Assembly: GCF_900105215.1 (NCBI RefSeq)
Contig: NZ_FOIP01000002.1
Coordinates: 930,001-994,000, forward strand
Length of the DNA stretch: 64,000 bases
Reading direction: 5' to 3'
Source: Lacrimispora sphenoides
Lineage (GTDB): Bacteria; Bacillota; Clostridia; Lachnospirales; Lachnospiraceae
Shown here: piece by piece, positions 49,975 through 62,970 of the stretch
How positions within the stretch are numbered: the first letter of the stretch is position 1
Layout of the letters: each line of letters begins with the position of its first letter
Made by a program: the position numbers and the translations under genes
The notes under the pieces: generated by a model
The model's input: only the letters and a program-made list of their open reading frames with translations
Database searches by the model: none
Told to the model about the DNA's origin: nothing

Positions 49975-51127
49975 AGAAAAAAAGGAACTCACAGAGGCAA
50001 AGTGCCTGGGGGCCATGGATTTCGCTGTAAAACAGGTGAAGGATAATTTAAAAGAATTTACGGATTCCTTTAAAAAAGCATACAGCGAGGATGGATTCTA
50101 TCATCCAACTCCCAATGTAAACTGGACCACTGGCTTCTGGACCGGACAGATATGGCTGGCTTATGAGTGGAGCAAGACAGACGAACTGAAAAAGGCCGGA
50201 CAGATCCAGGCGAAAAGCTTTTTAGACCGGATCGACCGCAAGGTGGAAGTGGATCATCATGATATGGGGTTTTTGTATACCCCTTCCTGTGTGGCTGCCT
50301 ATAAACTGGTGGGTGATGAAACCGCAAAGGATGCGGCAATCAAGGCGGCAGACCAGCTGATCAGCCGTTTTCAGCCGGTGGGTGAGTTTATTCAGGCTTG
50401 GGGTCCCATGAACCAGCGGGAAAATTACCGCTTTATCATTGACTGCTTATTAAACCTCCCTTTATTATACTGGGCCACGGAAGAAACCGGAGACCAGAAA
50501 TACCGCGAGATAGCAGAAAAACACATCCATACTGCCATTGCAAATGTTATAAGGGAGGACTATTCCACCTGGCATACGTTTTTCATGAACATGGAGACAG
50601 GGAAGCCGGATCATGGGGCCACCTGCCAGGGATATAAGGATGGCTCTGCCTGGGCCAGAGGACAGGCCTGGGGAATCTATGGATGCGCCCTTGCTTACCG
50701 GTATACAAAGCGGCCGGAATACATTGAAGATTTCAAGCATGTGACCGGATATTTCTTAGACCACCTTCCTTCGGATCTGGTACCTTACTGGGATTTGGAA
50801 TTTGGCGAAGGCTCTGAGGAGCCGAGGGATTCTTCCTCAGCTTCCATTGCAGCCTGCGGAATGCTTGAAATGGCAAAGTATATGGATGAGTCTGACGCCG
50901 TCTGCTACGTATCCATAGCAAAAAAGATCATGGAGTCCGTTGTGGAACATTATGCGGTTAAGGATTTACAGGAATCCAATGGACTGGTGCTTCACAGCAC
51001 GTATTCCAAGAAATCTCCTTACAATACCTGCACACCGGAAGGTGTGGATGAGTGCAACATCTGGGGAGATTATTTCTACATGGAGGCCTTAACCAGGCTG
51101 TCTAAGGATTGGAATCCATATTGGTAA
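49946..51127 (+). CDS. Unsaturated glucuronyl hydrolase (GH88)
   Basis: The 393-residue protein is an alpha/alpha-barrel GH88 enzyme. It removes unsaturated uronic acid from the non-reducing end of oligosaccharides made by polysaccharide lyases. The two catalytic aspartates are probably Asp106 (HHDMGFLYTPS) and Asp166 (IIDCLLNLPLLYWA), and the typical ATCQGY and WARGQAWGIYG stretches are present. The GTG start at 49946 is chosen because GAGGAGG lies nine bases upstream. It overlaps the GH2 gene. Together with the heparinase-like lyase this supports uronic-acid polysaccharide degradation. Confidence 0.92.
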   Translation: MNRQMETLLKEKKELTEAKCLGAMDFAVKQVKDNLKEFTDSFKKAYSEDGFYHPTPNVNWTTGFWTGQIWLAYEWSKTDELKKAGQIQAKSFLDRIDRKVEVDHHDMGFLYTPSCVAAYKLVGDETAKDAAIKAADQLISRFQPVGEFIQAWGPMNQRENYRFIIDCLLNLPLLYWATEETGDQKYREIAEKHIHTAIANVIREDYSTWHTFFMNMETGKPDHGATCQGYKDGSAWARGQAWGIYGCALAYRYTKRPEYIEDFKHVTGYFLDHLPSDLVPYWDLEFGEGSEEPRDSSSASIAACGMLEMAKYMDESDAVCYVSIAKKIMESVVEHYAVKDLQESNGLVLHSTYSKKSPYNTCTPEGVDECNIWGDYFYMEALTRLSKDWNPYW

Positions 51128-51160
51128 TAATCGAAACAATTCGAAAAGAGGCGAATATAG

Positions 51161-52861
51161 ATGAAACTTGAAACAAAACAGGATTTTAGGCAATGGATGT
51201 TCCAGGTGTTAAATCCTTTAAAGCCATTGTACAGCAAAGGGTGTGCCAGGCTTTCTCTTGGAGACAGCGGTGTCACATATCCTAAGGTGAGTATAGAGAT
51301 GGAGGCATTTTCCCGGCCATTGTGGGCACTGGTTCCTTTGTGGCTTGGGGGAGGCAAGGGATTTGAGGAGATTTATCAGAAAGGCCTTGCAAGCGGCACC
51401 GATCCTTCTCATCCGGAATACTGGGGTGGTTTTAAGGATTATGACCAGCGGTTTGTGGAAATGGCGGCTATCGCCAGTGGCTTGATTTTCACTCCGGAAA
51501 AATTATGGGAGCCTTTAAGCGGGGAAGAAAAGCAGAATCTGGCAAAATGGCTTTACGGAATCAATGAATATATCATACCTGACTGCAACTGGCAGTTTTT
51601 CATGATTCTTGTGAACGTTGCTTTGCAAAAGCTGGGCTGCCGGTACAGTAAAGAACGGCTGGCTTCCGGTCTTGAAAAAATCGAAAGCTATTATATTGAA
51701 GATGGCTGGTACCGGGATGGAGGTTCCAGTCAGAAGGATTATTACATTTCCTTTGCCATTCATTATTACGGGCTTTTGTATGCGGTGGCAATGGAGGAGG
51801 AAGAGCCGGAACGGTGCCTCCTGTTTAAGGAACGGGCAAAGCGGTTTGCCAGAGATTTTATATACTGGTTTGACGAAAACGGATCCGCTCTCCCTTACGG
51901 AAGAAGCCTGTCCTACCGTTTTGGAGAAGCAGCCTTCTGGTCTGCCTATGTATTTGCAGGGCTTGATGATATTCCGGCAGGAGTTGTAAAGGGAATCCTG
52001 GCACGCCATTTGAACTGGTGGACGGAGCAGAAGATCTTTGACCGTGACGGCGTGCTGACCATTGGGTACGGATATCCCAACTTAGTCATGGCGGAACGCT
52101 ACAATGCGCCAGGCTCCCCTTACTGGGGGATGAAGACCCTTTTGTGTCTGGGGCTTCCCGATGATCATCCCTTCTGGTCTGCAAAGGCGGAGGACTTACC
52201 AAAGCTGGAGCCGGTAAAAATGTTAAAGCAGGCGGATATGGTGATGCATCGCCATGGAAAGGATGTGATTGCCTACCCGGCAGGAGTTTGTGAGAAATAC
52301 GGACACGGCCATGTACCGGAGAAGTACTCCAAATTTGCCTATTCCACCCGGTTTGGATTTTCCGTTGCAAAAAGCCAGATTGTGCTTCATGAAAATGCTC
52401 CGGATTCTTCCCTGGCCTTTGTCATTGACGGAGATGATTACGTATTCGTCCGGAAGTACAGCGACTCCTATGAGGTTTTGGAAGACCGGGTGGTCAGCAG
52501 ATGGCATCCCTTCCAGGGGATTACGGTTACCTCTACCATTATTCCGAAAGAGTACGGCCATTTAAGGATTCATGTGATTGAGAGCCAGTACGACTGTACC
52601 GCCTATGACTGCGGCTTTTCTGTGGAAAAATTCACAGAAAATTATGAGCAGAAGGCAGAGGGGAAGGGAGCATTTGTATCCTCTGGAGAACAGGACTGTA
52701 TGGTATCCGGCGAAGGCCCGGAGGCAGCAGGCCTGGTAATAGAGGCTGATCCCAATACCAATGTGCTTTATCCCAATGCTTCCATACCGGCGGTTTCCTA
52801 TCGCATTAAAAAAGGGGAAACCATTCGGCTGGAAACAAAGGTGGAAAGCATAATCCGATAG
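51161..52861 (+). CDS. DUF2264 domain protein, probable glycoside hydrolase
   Basis: The 566-residue cytoplasmic protein matches DUF2264 (SIEMEAFSRPLWALVPLWLGGG, HPEYWGGFKDYDQRFVEMAAIASGL, NWQFFMILVNVALQKLG). The family has an alpha/alpha-barrel N-terminal part and a beta-rich C-terminal part, and some members are reported as beta-glucuronidases or related uronic-acid hydrolases (CAZy GH154). The specificity here is not established. AGAGGCG precedes ATG 51161. It is the last gene of the first sugar operon, fitting a role beside GH88 and GH2. Confidence 0.85.
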   Translation: MKLETKQDFRQWMFQVLNPLKPLYSKGCARLSLGDSGVTYPKVSIEMEAFSRPLWALVPLWLGGGKGFEEIYQKGLASGTDPSHPEYWGGFKDYDQRFVEMAAIASGLIFTPEKLWEPLSGEEKQNLAKWLYGINEYIIPDCNWQFFMILVNVALQKLGCRYSKERLASGLEKIESYYIEDGWYRDGGSSQKDYYISFAIHYYGLLYAVAMEEEEPERCLLFKERAKRFARDFIYWFDENGSALPYGRSLSYRFGEAAFWSAYVFAGLDDIPAGVVKGILARHLNWWTEQKIFDRDGVLTIGYGYPNLVMAERYNAPGSPYWGMKTLLCLGLPDDHPFWSAKAEDLPKLEPVKMLKQADMVMHRHGKDVIAYPAGVCEKYGHGHVPEKYSKFAYSTRFGFSVAKSQIVLHENAPDSSLAFVIDGDDYVFVRKYSDSYEVLEDRVVSRWHPFQGITVTSTIIPKEYGHLRIHVIESQYDCTAYDCGFSVEKFTENYEQKAEGKGAFVSSGEQDCMVSGEGPEAAGLVIEADPNTNVLYPNASIPAVSYRIKKGETIRLETKVESIIR

Positions 52862-52870
52862 AATGATGCA

Positions 52871-52899
52871 TTGATTTTAATGTTTTTCCGCTGTATAAT
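52871..52899 (+). promoter_or_regulatory. Promoter of the second two-component operon
   Basis: TTGATT (52871-52876) and a perfect TATAAT (52894-52899) are 17 bases apart, 39 bases before the start codon. Confidence 0.78.
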
Positions 52900-52938
52900 A
52901 AAGTCATAAACAGGCAGCAGCGAGGAGGGCGTGAGAAG

Positions 52939-54720
52939 ATGTGGATGAATAAAAAGCAGAAATTAAAGGCTTCTTATTATAACAGCTTCTTCGCCCTCAT
53001 TGTGATTCCTATTCTTTTTATAATCTTACTGTCCATCCTCATTATCCGTACCATGATGGTGGATTCCGCAGTTTCCAACATCCGGCGTGCCCAGGATAAC
53101 ATCGCCTCCACTCTGGGCGGCGAAGTAAAGGATGTATCTCTCCGTTTATCCCATTTCGTATATGTCAACGACAATGAAGTTATAAAAAATGCAGCAAAGA
53201 CCAATACAAAAGATGTGGCTGAAAAATACCTATATACGAAGATCCTGACAGAATCCTTTCATTATGCCATGGTTCCGGTGCAGGACATCCTGTCTGCCGT
53301 ATTTTATATGAAAGACGGGGACCATACGTATATGAAGGATGATATTACCTTAGGCATGGAGGAACTGAGGGCTTCCTCCTGGTATCAGGAGGCTTTGGCA
53401 GCACCTAACGTGGTTAAGGTGGGTTTTTATGACCGCAGTGTAACAAATTCCAGAAAAAATGCCTATACCCTGACCATTGCCGCAGGCCTGTCACCCGGAA
53501 TGGATGTAGACCGGGACGGGGTCATAGAGATGACGGCGCTGTTTGTTACATCCAGGACCGGGGGGCTTATAAAAGATTATAATAAGGAACGGTTGCTGGG
53601 ATCTACCATGATTGTGGACAAGTCAGGAAAGGTTATTTTCGACGCAGAAGGTACGATGGCTCTTTTGCCCCGGAAAATTTCCCTGGAGCAGCCCAAATTC
53701 CGGTATCAGGCAAATGGCAGACGGTATATGGGAGTGGTGACCGAAGAACCGGTGACCGGCTTAAAGATCATCAGCGTAGTGTCATATGAAGCCCTTACAA
53801 GAAGCTTTAACAGGACTGCAGCCGTCATTGTAGCGGTTACACTTTTCCTGTTTGCACTGTTTTACCGTTTTTCCAGCTACTTCTTAAAAAGCATCATTGA
53901 CCCCATCCATCATACGGTTGAGGGCATGAAAAAGGTGGAGGAGGGAAATCTTCTGGTTCATGTAGAACCAAAAGGGCAGGAAGAGCTGCGCCTGATGATC
54001 CACTCCTTTAACCGTATGACAAGACGGTTAAAACAGCTGATACAAGAAAATGAGGAACAGCAGCAGAAAAAGCATGAGGCAGAAATCAGGGCGCTGCAGT
54101 CTCAGATCAATCCCCACTTTCTGGTGAATTCCTTAAATTCTATCCGGTTTATCGCGCAGATGTCAAAGTATGAGTCCATTGCCCGCATGGCGGAGGCGCT
54201 CATAAAAATATTATCCTGCTCCTTCCGCAGCAATACGGGATTTTATTCATTAAAAGAGGAGCTGGAGGTTTTAGACAGTTTTATCTATCTGATGAAAATC
54301 CGTTATTCCGACGGGTTTGATATAAAATATGAAATAGAGGAATCCTGCCTTTCCTGCCTGGTTCCGCGGCTTATTTTACAGCCTGTGGTGGAAAATTCCA
54401 TAGTCCATGGTTTTAGCGGCCTTATGGATGAAATGGGAATCATCTGGATGACGGCTCGTGAAGCAGATGGATTTCTGTTCCTAGAGATCCGGGATAACGG
54501 AAAGGGAATGTCTGAAGAAGAGATGAGCCGGATCCTGAATGGGGAAGAGGAAAAGGCAGGGAAAAAGGATCATGTAAGCATCGGAATTACTAATGTAAAA
54601 ACCAGGCTTACACTTAATTATGGCGAAAGCTGTGAATTTGTGATGGAAAGCGGAAAGGGCCGGTTCACAAGAACCTCCATCCGCATTCCCATAAGAAGAA
54701 AGGAACCGGAAGACCAATGA
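52939..54720 (+). CDS. Sensor histidine kinase (YesM-like), second system
   Basis: The 593-residue membrane kinase has a first helix (about 15-37), an extracellular sensor (about 38-290), a second helix (TAAVIVAVTLFLFALFYRF), a HAMP region and a His_kinase/HATPase part with QSQINPHFLVNSLNSIRFI (phospho-acceptor His), VENSIVHGF and DNGKGMSEE. GAGGAGG precedes ATG 52939. It overlaps the regulator gene by four bases (ATGA). It is paralogous to the kinase at 42483 but differs in its sensor, so it should detect another sugar. Confidence 0.92.
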   Translation: MWMNKKQKLKASYYNSFFALIVIPILFIILLSILIIRTMMVDSAVSNIRRAQDNIASTLGGEVKDVSLRLSHFVYVNDNEVIKNAAKTNTKDVAEKYLYTKILTESFHYAMVPVQDILSAVFYMKDGDHTYMKDDITLGMEELRASSWYQEALAAPNVVKVGFYDRSVTNSRKNAYTLTIAAGLSPGMDVDRDGVIEMTALFVTSRTGGLIKDYNKERLLGSTMIVDKSGKVIFDAEGTMALLPRKISLEQPKFRYQANGRRYMGVVTEEPVTGLKIISVVSYEALTRSFNRTAAVIVAVTLFLFALFYRFSSYFLKSIIDPIHHTVEGMKKVEEGNLLVHVEPKGQEELRLMIHSFNRMTRRLKQLIQENEEQQQKKHEAEIRALQSQINPHFLVNSLNSIRFIAQMSKYESIARMAEALIKILSCSFRSNTGFYSLKEELEVLDSFIYLMKIRYSDGFDIKYEIEESCLSCLVPRLILQPVVENSIVHGFSGLMDEMGIIWMTAREADGFLFLEIRDNGKGMSEEEMSRILNGEEEKAGKKDHVSIGITNVKTRLTLNYGESCEFVMESGKGRFTRTSIRIPIRRKEPEDQ

Positions 54721-56270
54721 GAAATGTCCTGATCGTGGATGACGATACTATAGTACGGATTACCCTGCGCTCCCTGATCAACTGGGAAGAGATGGGGTAT
54801 CAGATTGCCGCGGATGCCATTCATGGCCAGCAGGCATTGGAATATATCAAGGATCATCCGGTGGATTTAGTAATCACCGATATGAAAATGCCGGTTATGG
54901 ATGGAATAGGCCTATTAGAGGAGTTAAGCAGCTTAAAAACCATGCCGGCAGTACTGGTTTTAAGCGGTTATGATGATTTCAAGCTGGTCCGGGATGCCTT
55001 CCGTCTGGGAGCCTGCGATTACCTGTTAAAGACTGGATTAACAGAGGAAACCCTTGCAGCTATGCTGAAACGTTTGGATGAAGAGGTCTTTCACGATCAC
55101 ATCAATGAAACAGGGAAAGAGAAAAATCCGGTGGTAAAAGTACCGGATTCTGTCCTTCTTGTAGATATGGCCATGGGAAGACAGTCCCTTGATGAGACTT
55201 TTTTTCAACATGAATACCTGGTGATGCAATTTGAAATAGAAGACTTTCATAAGGCATCGGCCCGTTTTGGAGAGGATTTTGAAGAAGAACTAATAAAGCC
55301 CATGTTAGAGCTGGCTGGACAGATCCCCAGAGTGGCTTCCCGCTGCATTCTTGGAGCAGTGGCGCCTTCCCGCTATTGTTTGCTGTACCGCATCACCGAT
55401 CCGGAGCAGTATAGGGAGAATGCAGTTTCCGCCTGTAAGCAGTTATGCAATGTGTGGAAGCATTTTATGAATCTCTCCGTTTCCGCAGGGATCAGCAGGC
55501 CCGGAAATGGCACAAAGGATTTCTTAAACCGGTTTGAAGAGGCAGGAGAGCAGTTAAGGCTAAAGTATTTAAAGGGGAAAGGGAAGATCTGCGATCCATG
55601 GGAAAAAGATACGGTCTCCTTCCAGCAGGTCCGGCAGGCCGGACGGGATTATGAAAAGCTTTTAAAGGGCCTGATGGTAGGCGATGAGCTGGCCGTATGG
55701 ACGGAAAAGAAAGGTTTCTTTTCAGAACTTTATAAAATGGAATTAAAAGCTGCCAAAGAGGTCTGCCTCCATCTCATCTGCAGCATAGCCTGGCAGCTTT
55801 CGGATAACCACGACGACATCAGCGCCCTGTTTGCGGAAGAGGTCAATTATTATGAGAAAATCGGCCGTTTGGATGAAATGCGGAGCCTTGAATTATGGCT
55901 GAATAATTATTGCCGCTGGATCATGGATTATAATGCTCACCATGCAGACCGGAAGCAGGCGGATATGATGATCCGGGCGAAACGGTTCATTATGGACAAT
56001 TATGCCAATCCGGAGCTTACGCTGGGAAGTGTGGCAAGTTTTATCGGTTTGAATGAAAAATATTTCAGCACCAGATTTACAAAAGAAGAAGGGATGACCT
56101 TCAGCAACTATTTGACCGAGGTCCGCATTCGAAAGGCAAGAGAGCTGATGGAGACAACGGATCTAAAGATTTATGAAATCAGTCAGAGCGTTGGCTATAA
56201 CAGTGTGGAGCATTTTACCAGAGTATTTAAAAAACTGTGCAAAGTAAGTCCGGGCGGGTACCGGAAATAA
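54717..56270 (+). CDS. Response regulator with AraC-type DNA-binding domain, second system
   Basis: The 517-residue protein has a receiver domain with phospho-acceptor Asp55 (LVITDMKMPVMDGIG), a long middle region and a C-terminal AraC-type double HTH (LTLGSVASFIGLNEKYFSTRFTK, KIYEISQSVGYNSVEHFTRVFKKLCKVSPGGYRK). It is translationally coupled to the kinase. It precedes a solute-binding protein gene and probably activates the transporter and the LacZ-type enzyme downstream. Confidence 0.93.
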   Translation: MRNVLIVDDDTIVRITLRSLINWEEMGYQIAADAIHGQQALEYIKDHPVDLVITDMKMPVMDGIGLLEELSSLKTMPAVLVLSGYDDFKLVRDAFRLGACDYLLKTGLTEETLAAMLKRLDEEVFHDHINETGKEKNPVVKVPDSVLLVDMAMGRQSLDETFFQHEYLVMQFEIEDFHKASARFGEDFEEELIKPMLELAGQIPRVASRCILGAVAPSRYCLLYRITDPEQYRENAVSACKQLCNVWKHFMNLSVSAGISRPGNGTKDFLNRFEEAGEQLRLKYLKGKGKICDPWEKDTVSFQQVRQAGRDYEKLLKGLMVGDELAVWTEKKGFFSELYKMELKAAKEVCLHLICSIAWQLSDNHDDISALFAEEVNYYEKIGRLDEMRSLELWLNNYCRWIMDYNAHHADRKQADMMIRAKRFIMDNYANPELTLGSVASFIGLNEKYFSTRFTKEEGMTFSNYLTEVRIRKARELMETTDLKIYEISQSVGYNSVEHFTRVFKKLCKVSPGGYRK

Positions 56271-56369
56271 AGACCTGACGATAGATCAAGTTTTCAAACC
56301 ATATCTCATGGAGAAGGCTGTTTTGAAATGGTAAGATAATATCATCAAAACAAGGGAGGTATTACAGAA

Positions 56370-57743
56370 ATGAGAAAACGAGTGTTGGCTTTGGGGCTTT
56401 GTGCAGCAATGGCAATAGGGGTTATGACCGGCTGTTCCTCATCAAATGGAACCGGGGAAACTCCAAAAGAAACCACGGCGAAAGGTCAGGATGAGACCCC
56501 GACAGAAGCGGGAAAACCGGAGGCAAAGGAAGATATAAAAGGCAGTCTGGTATTTGCCATATGGGACAACAACCTGATGGATTATATTGATGAAAATGAT
56601 ATGGTTGGGAAATTCCAGGAGAAATATCCCAATGCAGATATTGAAGTAGAAAAGATCAAGGATGATTCCGAATACTGGAATGCCATGAAGATGAGAACAT
56701 CAGCAAACCAGCTTCCGGATGTTATGTTTAACAAGCCCTTCACCTTATCCAGGTTCAAGGACTATCTGGTGGATTTATCCGGGCTGGAAGCAGCGAAAAA
56801 CAACGAGCTGGCCTCCGGATATGCAATGGAAGGCAAGGTTTTGGGAATTCCAATGACAGCAGGTTATGAATACGTTTATTATTGGAAAGACATGTTTAAG
56901 GAAGCCGGTGTAGAGGTTCCCACCACATGGGAAGATTTTGAGAAAACAGCTCAGACCCTTCAGGATTATTATGGGAAAAACGACCCGGATTTCATGGCTA
57001 TCGCTCTTGGCGCAAAGGATGAATGGCCGGATTATCCTTACATGGAATTTATGCCTGCACTTCAGGGCGGCAATGGACAGAACTGGAACGACATGGCAAA
57101 GACAGACGCTCCGTTCGCAGATGGAACCGACATTAACAAGGCATACAATAAGGTTAACAGCTTATTCAGCAAAAATGTGTTCGGCAAAGATCCACTTGGC
57201 ATGGGCAACGATCAGGTAACATCCCTGTTTGCCCAGAAAAAAGCGGCTATCATTGCTCTGGGAGATTGGGGCCTGCAGAACATTCAGAGCGGTACCGATG
57301 ATGCTTCGGAACTTGGCACCTTCTACCTTCCGGTAAGAGATTCCAAAGACGATCCTTTCCGGGTTATCGTACAGGGCGACTCCTTTATGGGAGTAACCAC
57401 TCACAGCAAGAATCCGGAGCTGGCAAAGGCTTTCGTAGAATGGTTTTACAGCGAAGAATGGTACCCGGGATATATCAATTATGTAACCAGTGCATCTTCC
57501 ATGAAGAACTTCCCCAAGGAAAAGGACCCGATCCTTGCCCAGGCAGATGATCAGCAGCCGGATAAGGAACTGGTTATGTATGACGGCGGCGGAGATAATT
57601 TCCAGGCGATCCAGAACGATATCGCATTTGATTACAAGAAGCTGGGTGCCCAGATGTTTACCAATGGCTTTGATTTAAAAGCAGAACTGGATGGACTCAA
57701 TACAAAATGGGCGGAAGCCAGAACCAAGCTTGGAATAAAATAA
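56370..57743 (+). CDS. Sugar ABC transporter solute-binding lipoprotein, second system
   Basis: The 457-residue protein has a lipoprotein signal (AMAIGVMTGCSSS), a Thr/Glu-rich linker and a family 1 solute-binding fold (about 55-455: GSLVFAIWDNNLMDYIDENDMVGKFQEKYPNADIEVE, and AFVEWFYSEEWYPGYI). GGGAGG precedes ATG 56370. A GC-rich hairpin follows its stop, as in the first operon. The ligand is probably an oligosaccharide containing beta-linked galactose or a related sugar, judging from the GH2 gene downstream. Confidence 0.92.
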   Translation: MRKRVLALGLCAAMAIGVMTGCSSSNGTGETPKETTAKGQDETPTEAGKPEAKEDIKGSLVFAIWDNNLMDYIDENDMVGKFQEKYPNADIEVEKIKDDSEYWNAMKMRTSANQLPDVMFNKPFTLSRFKDYLVDLSGLEAAKNNELASGYAMEGKVLGIPMTAGYEYVYYWKDMFKEAGVEVPTTWEDFEKTAQTLQDYYGKNDPDFMAIALGAKDEWPDYPYMEFMPALQGGNGQNWNDMAKTDAPFADGTDINKAYNKVNSLFSKNVFGKDPLGMGNDQVTSLFAQKKAAIIALGDWGLQNIQSGTDDASELGTFYLPVRDSKDDPFRVIVQGDSFMGVTTHSKNPELAKAFVEWFYSEEWYPGYINYVTSASSMKNFPKEKDPILAQADDQQPDKELVMYDGGGDNFQAIQNDIAFDYKKLGAQMFTNGFDLKAELDGLNTKWAEARTKLGIK

Positions 57744-57752
57744 ACAGAGTGG

Positions 57753-57792
57753 AAAGGGGGACAGGGTGATGGAAGCCCTGCCCCCCTTTTCT
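57753..57792 (+). terminator. Intra-operon hairpin after the second binding-protein gene
   Basis: AAAGGGGG and CAGGG pair with CCCTG and CCCCCCTTT (57753-57789), followed by a short T tract. It is likely a partial terminator that lowers permease expression. Confidence 0.68.
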
Positions 57793-57819
57793 TCCAAGGA
57801 CTTAAATCAGGAGGTATCT

Positions 57820-58710
57820 ATGAATTCTCTGGAAAAACAGAAAAAAAGATTTATTGTATGCGCCCTTGTCGTTCCTATGGTACTGCTCATCGGGTTTGTG
57901 GTGTTTCCGGCCTTTGACTTAATCCGCATGAGCTTTACAAACTGGGACGGATACTCCAAAACCTATGATCATATCGGTTTTGGCAATTACACAGCCATGT
58001 TTCGGAATAGGGACTTATGGTTGTCCCTCCGCAACAATGGGGTGTATTTTTTCGGGCATCTGATATTCATTCCCATTGAGCTGATGTTTGCAGTGCTTTT
58101 AACCTCAAGGCTTAGGGCGTCAAAATTCTATAAAACCATGGTTTTTATGCCGTATATCATCAACGGGGTTGCAATTTCCTATGCCTTTTCCTATTTCTTT
58201 TCTCCTATAAACGGAGCATTTGATGAGATATTAACCTTATTTCATCTGGAGAGCCTGATAAGAAACTGGCTGTCCGACCCTAAAATCGTCAATTTCGTGC
58301 TGGCATTTGTCTCCCTGTGGAGATTTTCCGGGTACCATGTCATCCTTTTTATGGCCGCCCTGCAGTCTCTTCCCCAGGATGTACAGGAAGCAGCCAGAGT
58401 GGATGGAGCAAATGCGTGGCAAATGTTCAAGTACATTCAGATACCGTCTATTATGCTCATGGTGGATTTTGTCCTTTTCGACAACATCCGGGGCGCTCTT
58501 CAGGTGTTTGATATCCCCTATGTCATGACCAGCGGAGGACCGGGATATGCTTCCTCCACCTTTACGCTCTATACCATTGATACAGCCTTTAAATATAGCA
58601 ACTTTGGCCTTGCTTCCACCATGGCGGTGGCGATTATGGTCATGATCGTTGTCATTTATCTGGTCCAGAACAAGATCATTCACGGAATTTTGAAGGGGGG
58701 AAGAAAATAA
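57820..58710 (+). CDS. Sugar ABC transporter permease (MalF/UgpA-like), second system
   Basis: The 296-residue protein has six membrane helices, PAFDLIRMSFTNWDGYSKTYDHIGFGNY at the periplasmic-type start, and the EAA loop DVQEAARVDGANAWQMFKYIQIPSI. ATG 57820 lies six bases after AGGAGG. The ATG at 57766 is inside the hairpin region and is rejected. It ends one base before the start of its partner. Confidence 0.93.
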   Translation: MNSLEKQKKRFIVCALVVPMVLLIGFVVFPAFDLIRMSFTNWDGYSKTYDHIGFGNYTAMFRNRDLWLSLRNNGVYFFGHLIFIPIELMFAVLLTSRLRASKFYKTMVFMPYIINGVAISYAFSYFFSPINGAFDEILTLFHLESLIRNWLSDPKIVNFVLAFVSLWRFSGYHVILFMAALQSLPQDVQEAARVDGANAWQMFKYIQIPSIMLMVDFVLFDNIRGALQVFDIPYVMTSGGPGYASSTFTLYTIDTAFKYSNFGLASTMAVAIMVMIVVIYLVQNKIIHGILKGGRK

Positions 58711-58711
58711 G

Positions 58712-59545
58712 ATGAAAAGACGTACAATGGAACAGGGATTAAAACAGATCATCTGCATGGGTATGGTCCTGGTCGTTCTGGCGCCTATCCTTTTAACCCT
58801 GTTTGCCGCTTTCAAGACAAAGGCGGATATGGTGAATACCTCTCCCCTGCTTTTGCCGCCTATGGAACGGATCACATTTTCAAACTTTCAAAAGGTGGTG
58901 GGAGATAAATATCTCCTGATAGGTTTTAAGAATACGGGCATCATACTTGCAGTCAGCATTCTGTTTAATGTGTTGTTTGGAACCATAACTGCATTTATTC
59001 TGGAGCGTTTTGAGTTTAAGCTTAAAAAAGTGATTATGAGCCTTTTTTTCCTGGGTATGCTGATTCCCAGCTTTGTAACGGAAATTGCCAGATTTAAAAT
59101 CATTAACGGCATTGGCCTTTACAATACGCTTGGGGCACCCATCGTGATTTATGTGGCATCGGATCTGATGCAGCTTTATATTTACCGGCAGTTCATTTCT
59201 ACCCTTCCGGTGTCTCTTGATGAAAGCGCGCTCCTGGACGGCTGTTCTTATTTCGGTCTGTTTACGAGGATCATATTTCCTTTGTTGGCGCCTGCCACAG
59301 CTACCGTGGTGATCATCAAGGCAATTACCATCATCAATGATATGTATATTCCATACTTATATATGCCAAAGAATAAGCTTCGTACGTTAACAACCTTTTT
59401 GATGAATTATGCCAATGCCCAGCAGGGATCGTGGCAGAAGCTGGCGGCAGGTATCATCATCATCATGCTGCCGACGATCCTTATCTATATTTTCTTCCAG
59501 AAATACATTCTGGCGGGAATCGCTGCCGGGGCGGTGAAAGAATAA
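58712..59545 (+). CDS. Sugar ABC transporter permease (MalG/UgpE-like), second system
   Basis: The 277-residue protein has six membrane helices and the EAA-type loop SLDESALLDGCSYFGLFTRIIFPLLAPATATV. Its C-terminal ILAGIAAGAVKE is typical of MalG-like proteins. It starts directly after the other permease gene, in the same transcript. No ATPase gene is linked. Confidence 0.93.
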   Translation: MKRRTMEQGLKQIICMGMVLVVLAPILLTLFAAFKTKADMVNTSPLLLPPMERITFSNFQKVVGDKYLLIGFKNTGIILAVSILFNVLFGTITAFILERFEFKLKKVIMSLFFLGMLIPSFVTEIARFKIINGIGLYNTLGAPIVIYVASDLMQLYIYRQFISTLPVSLDESALLDGCSYFGLFTRIIFPLLAPATATVVIIKAITIINDMYIPYLYMPKNKLRTLTTFLMNYANAQQGSWQKLAAGIIIIMLPTILIYIFFQKYILAGIAAGAVKE

Positions 59546-59554
59546 AAGATATAG

Positions 59555-62662
<3,108 letters not shown>

Positions 62663-62665
62663 ATG

Positions 62666-62723
62666 AAGGCGGCAGACGGCAGGGGTTTGAAATAGCACTT
62701 ACGGTCTGCCGCTTTTATTTTTT
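62666..62723 (+). terminator. Terminator of the second sugar operon
   Basis: GCGGCAGAC (62669-62677) pairs perfectly with GTCTGCCGC (62704-62712), followed by TTTTATTTTTTG. Confidence 0.85.
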
Positions 62724-62806
62724 GTGGGAGGAAAATTTAGATTGTTGATAAAAATAATCAGGTAATCGTGTCCTTTTTTCATGATATTGTATTATAATAG
62801 AATTGG

Positions 62807-62914
62807 ATTGGCTGGATTGGCTGGATTGGCTGGATTGGCTGGATTGGCTGGAATGGCTGGAATGGCTGGATTGGCTGGAATGGCTGGAATGGCTGGAATG
62901 GCTGGAATGACTGG
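62807..62914. repeat. Twelve tandem copies of a 9-bp unit
   Basis: Twelve consecutive 9-bp units read ATTGGCTGG (six copies), AATGGCTGG (five copies) and AATGACTGG (one, last). They lie between the LacZ terminator and the HMA gene. No convincing gene uses the repeat on either strand. Confidence 0.9.
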
Positions 62915-62970
62915 AAAGAATGGGTTGCTGAAAGAAATAATCTTATAAACTTGAGTTCATGAGCAGCATA

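Noticed and set aside
62807..62914. CRISPR-like array
   Set aside because: Units are 9 bp in direct contact with no spacers.
62781..62945. Plus-strand frame with GLA/GMA repeats
   Set aside because: Same repeat artefact; the ATG has no ribosome site.
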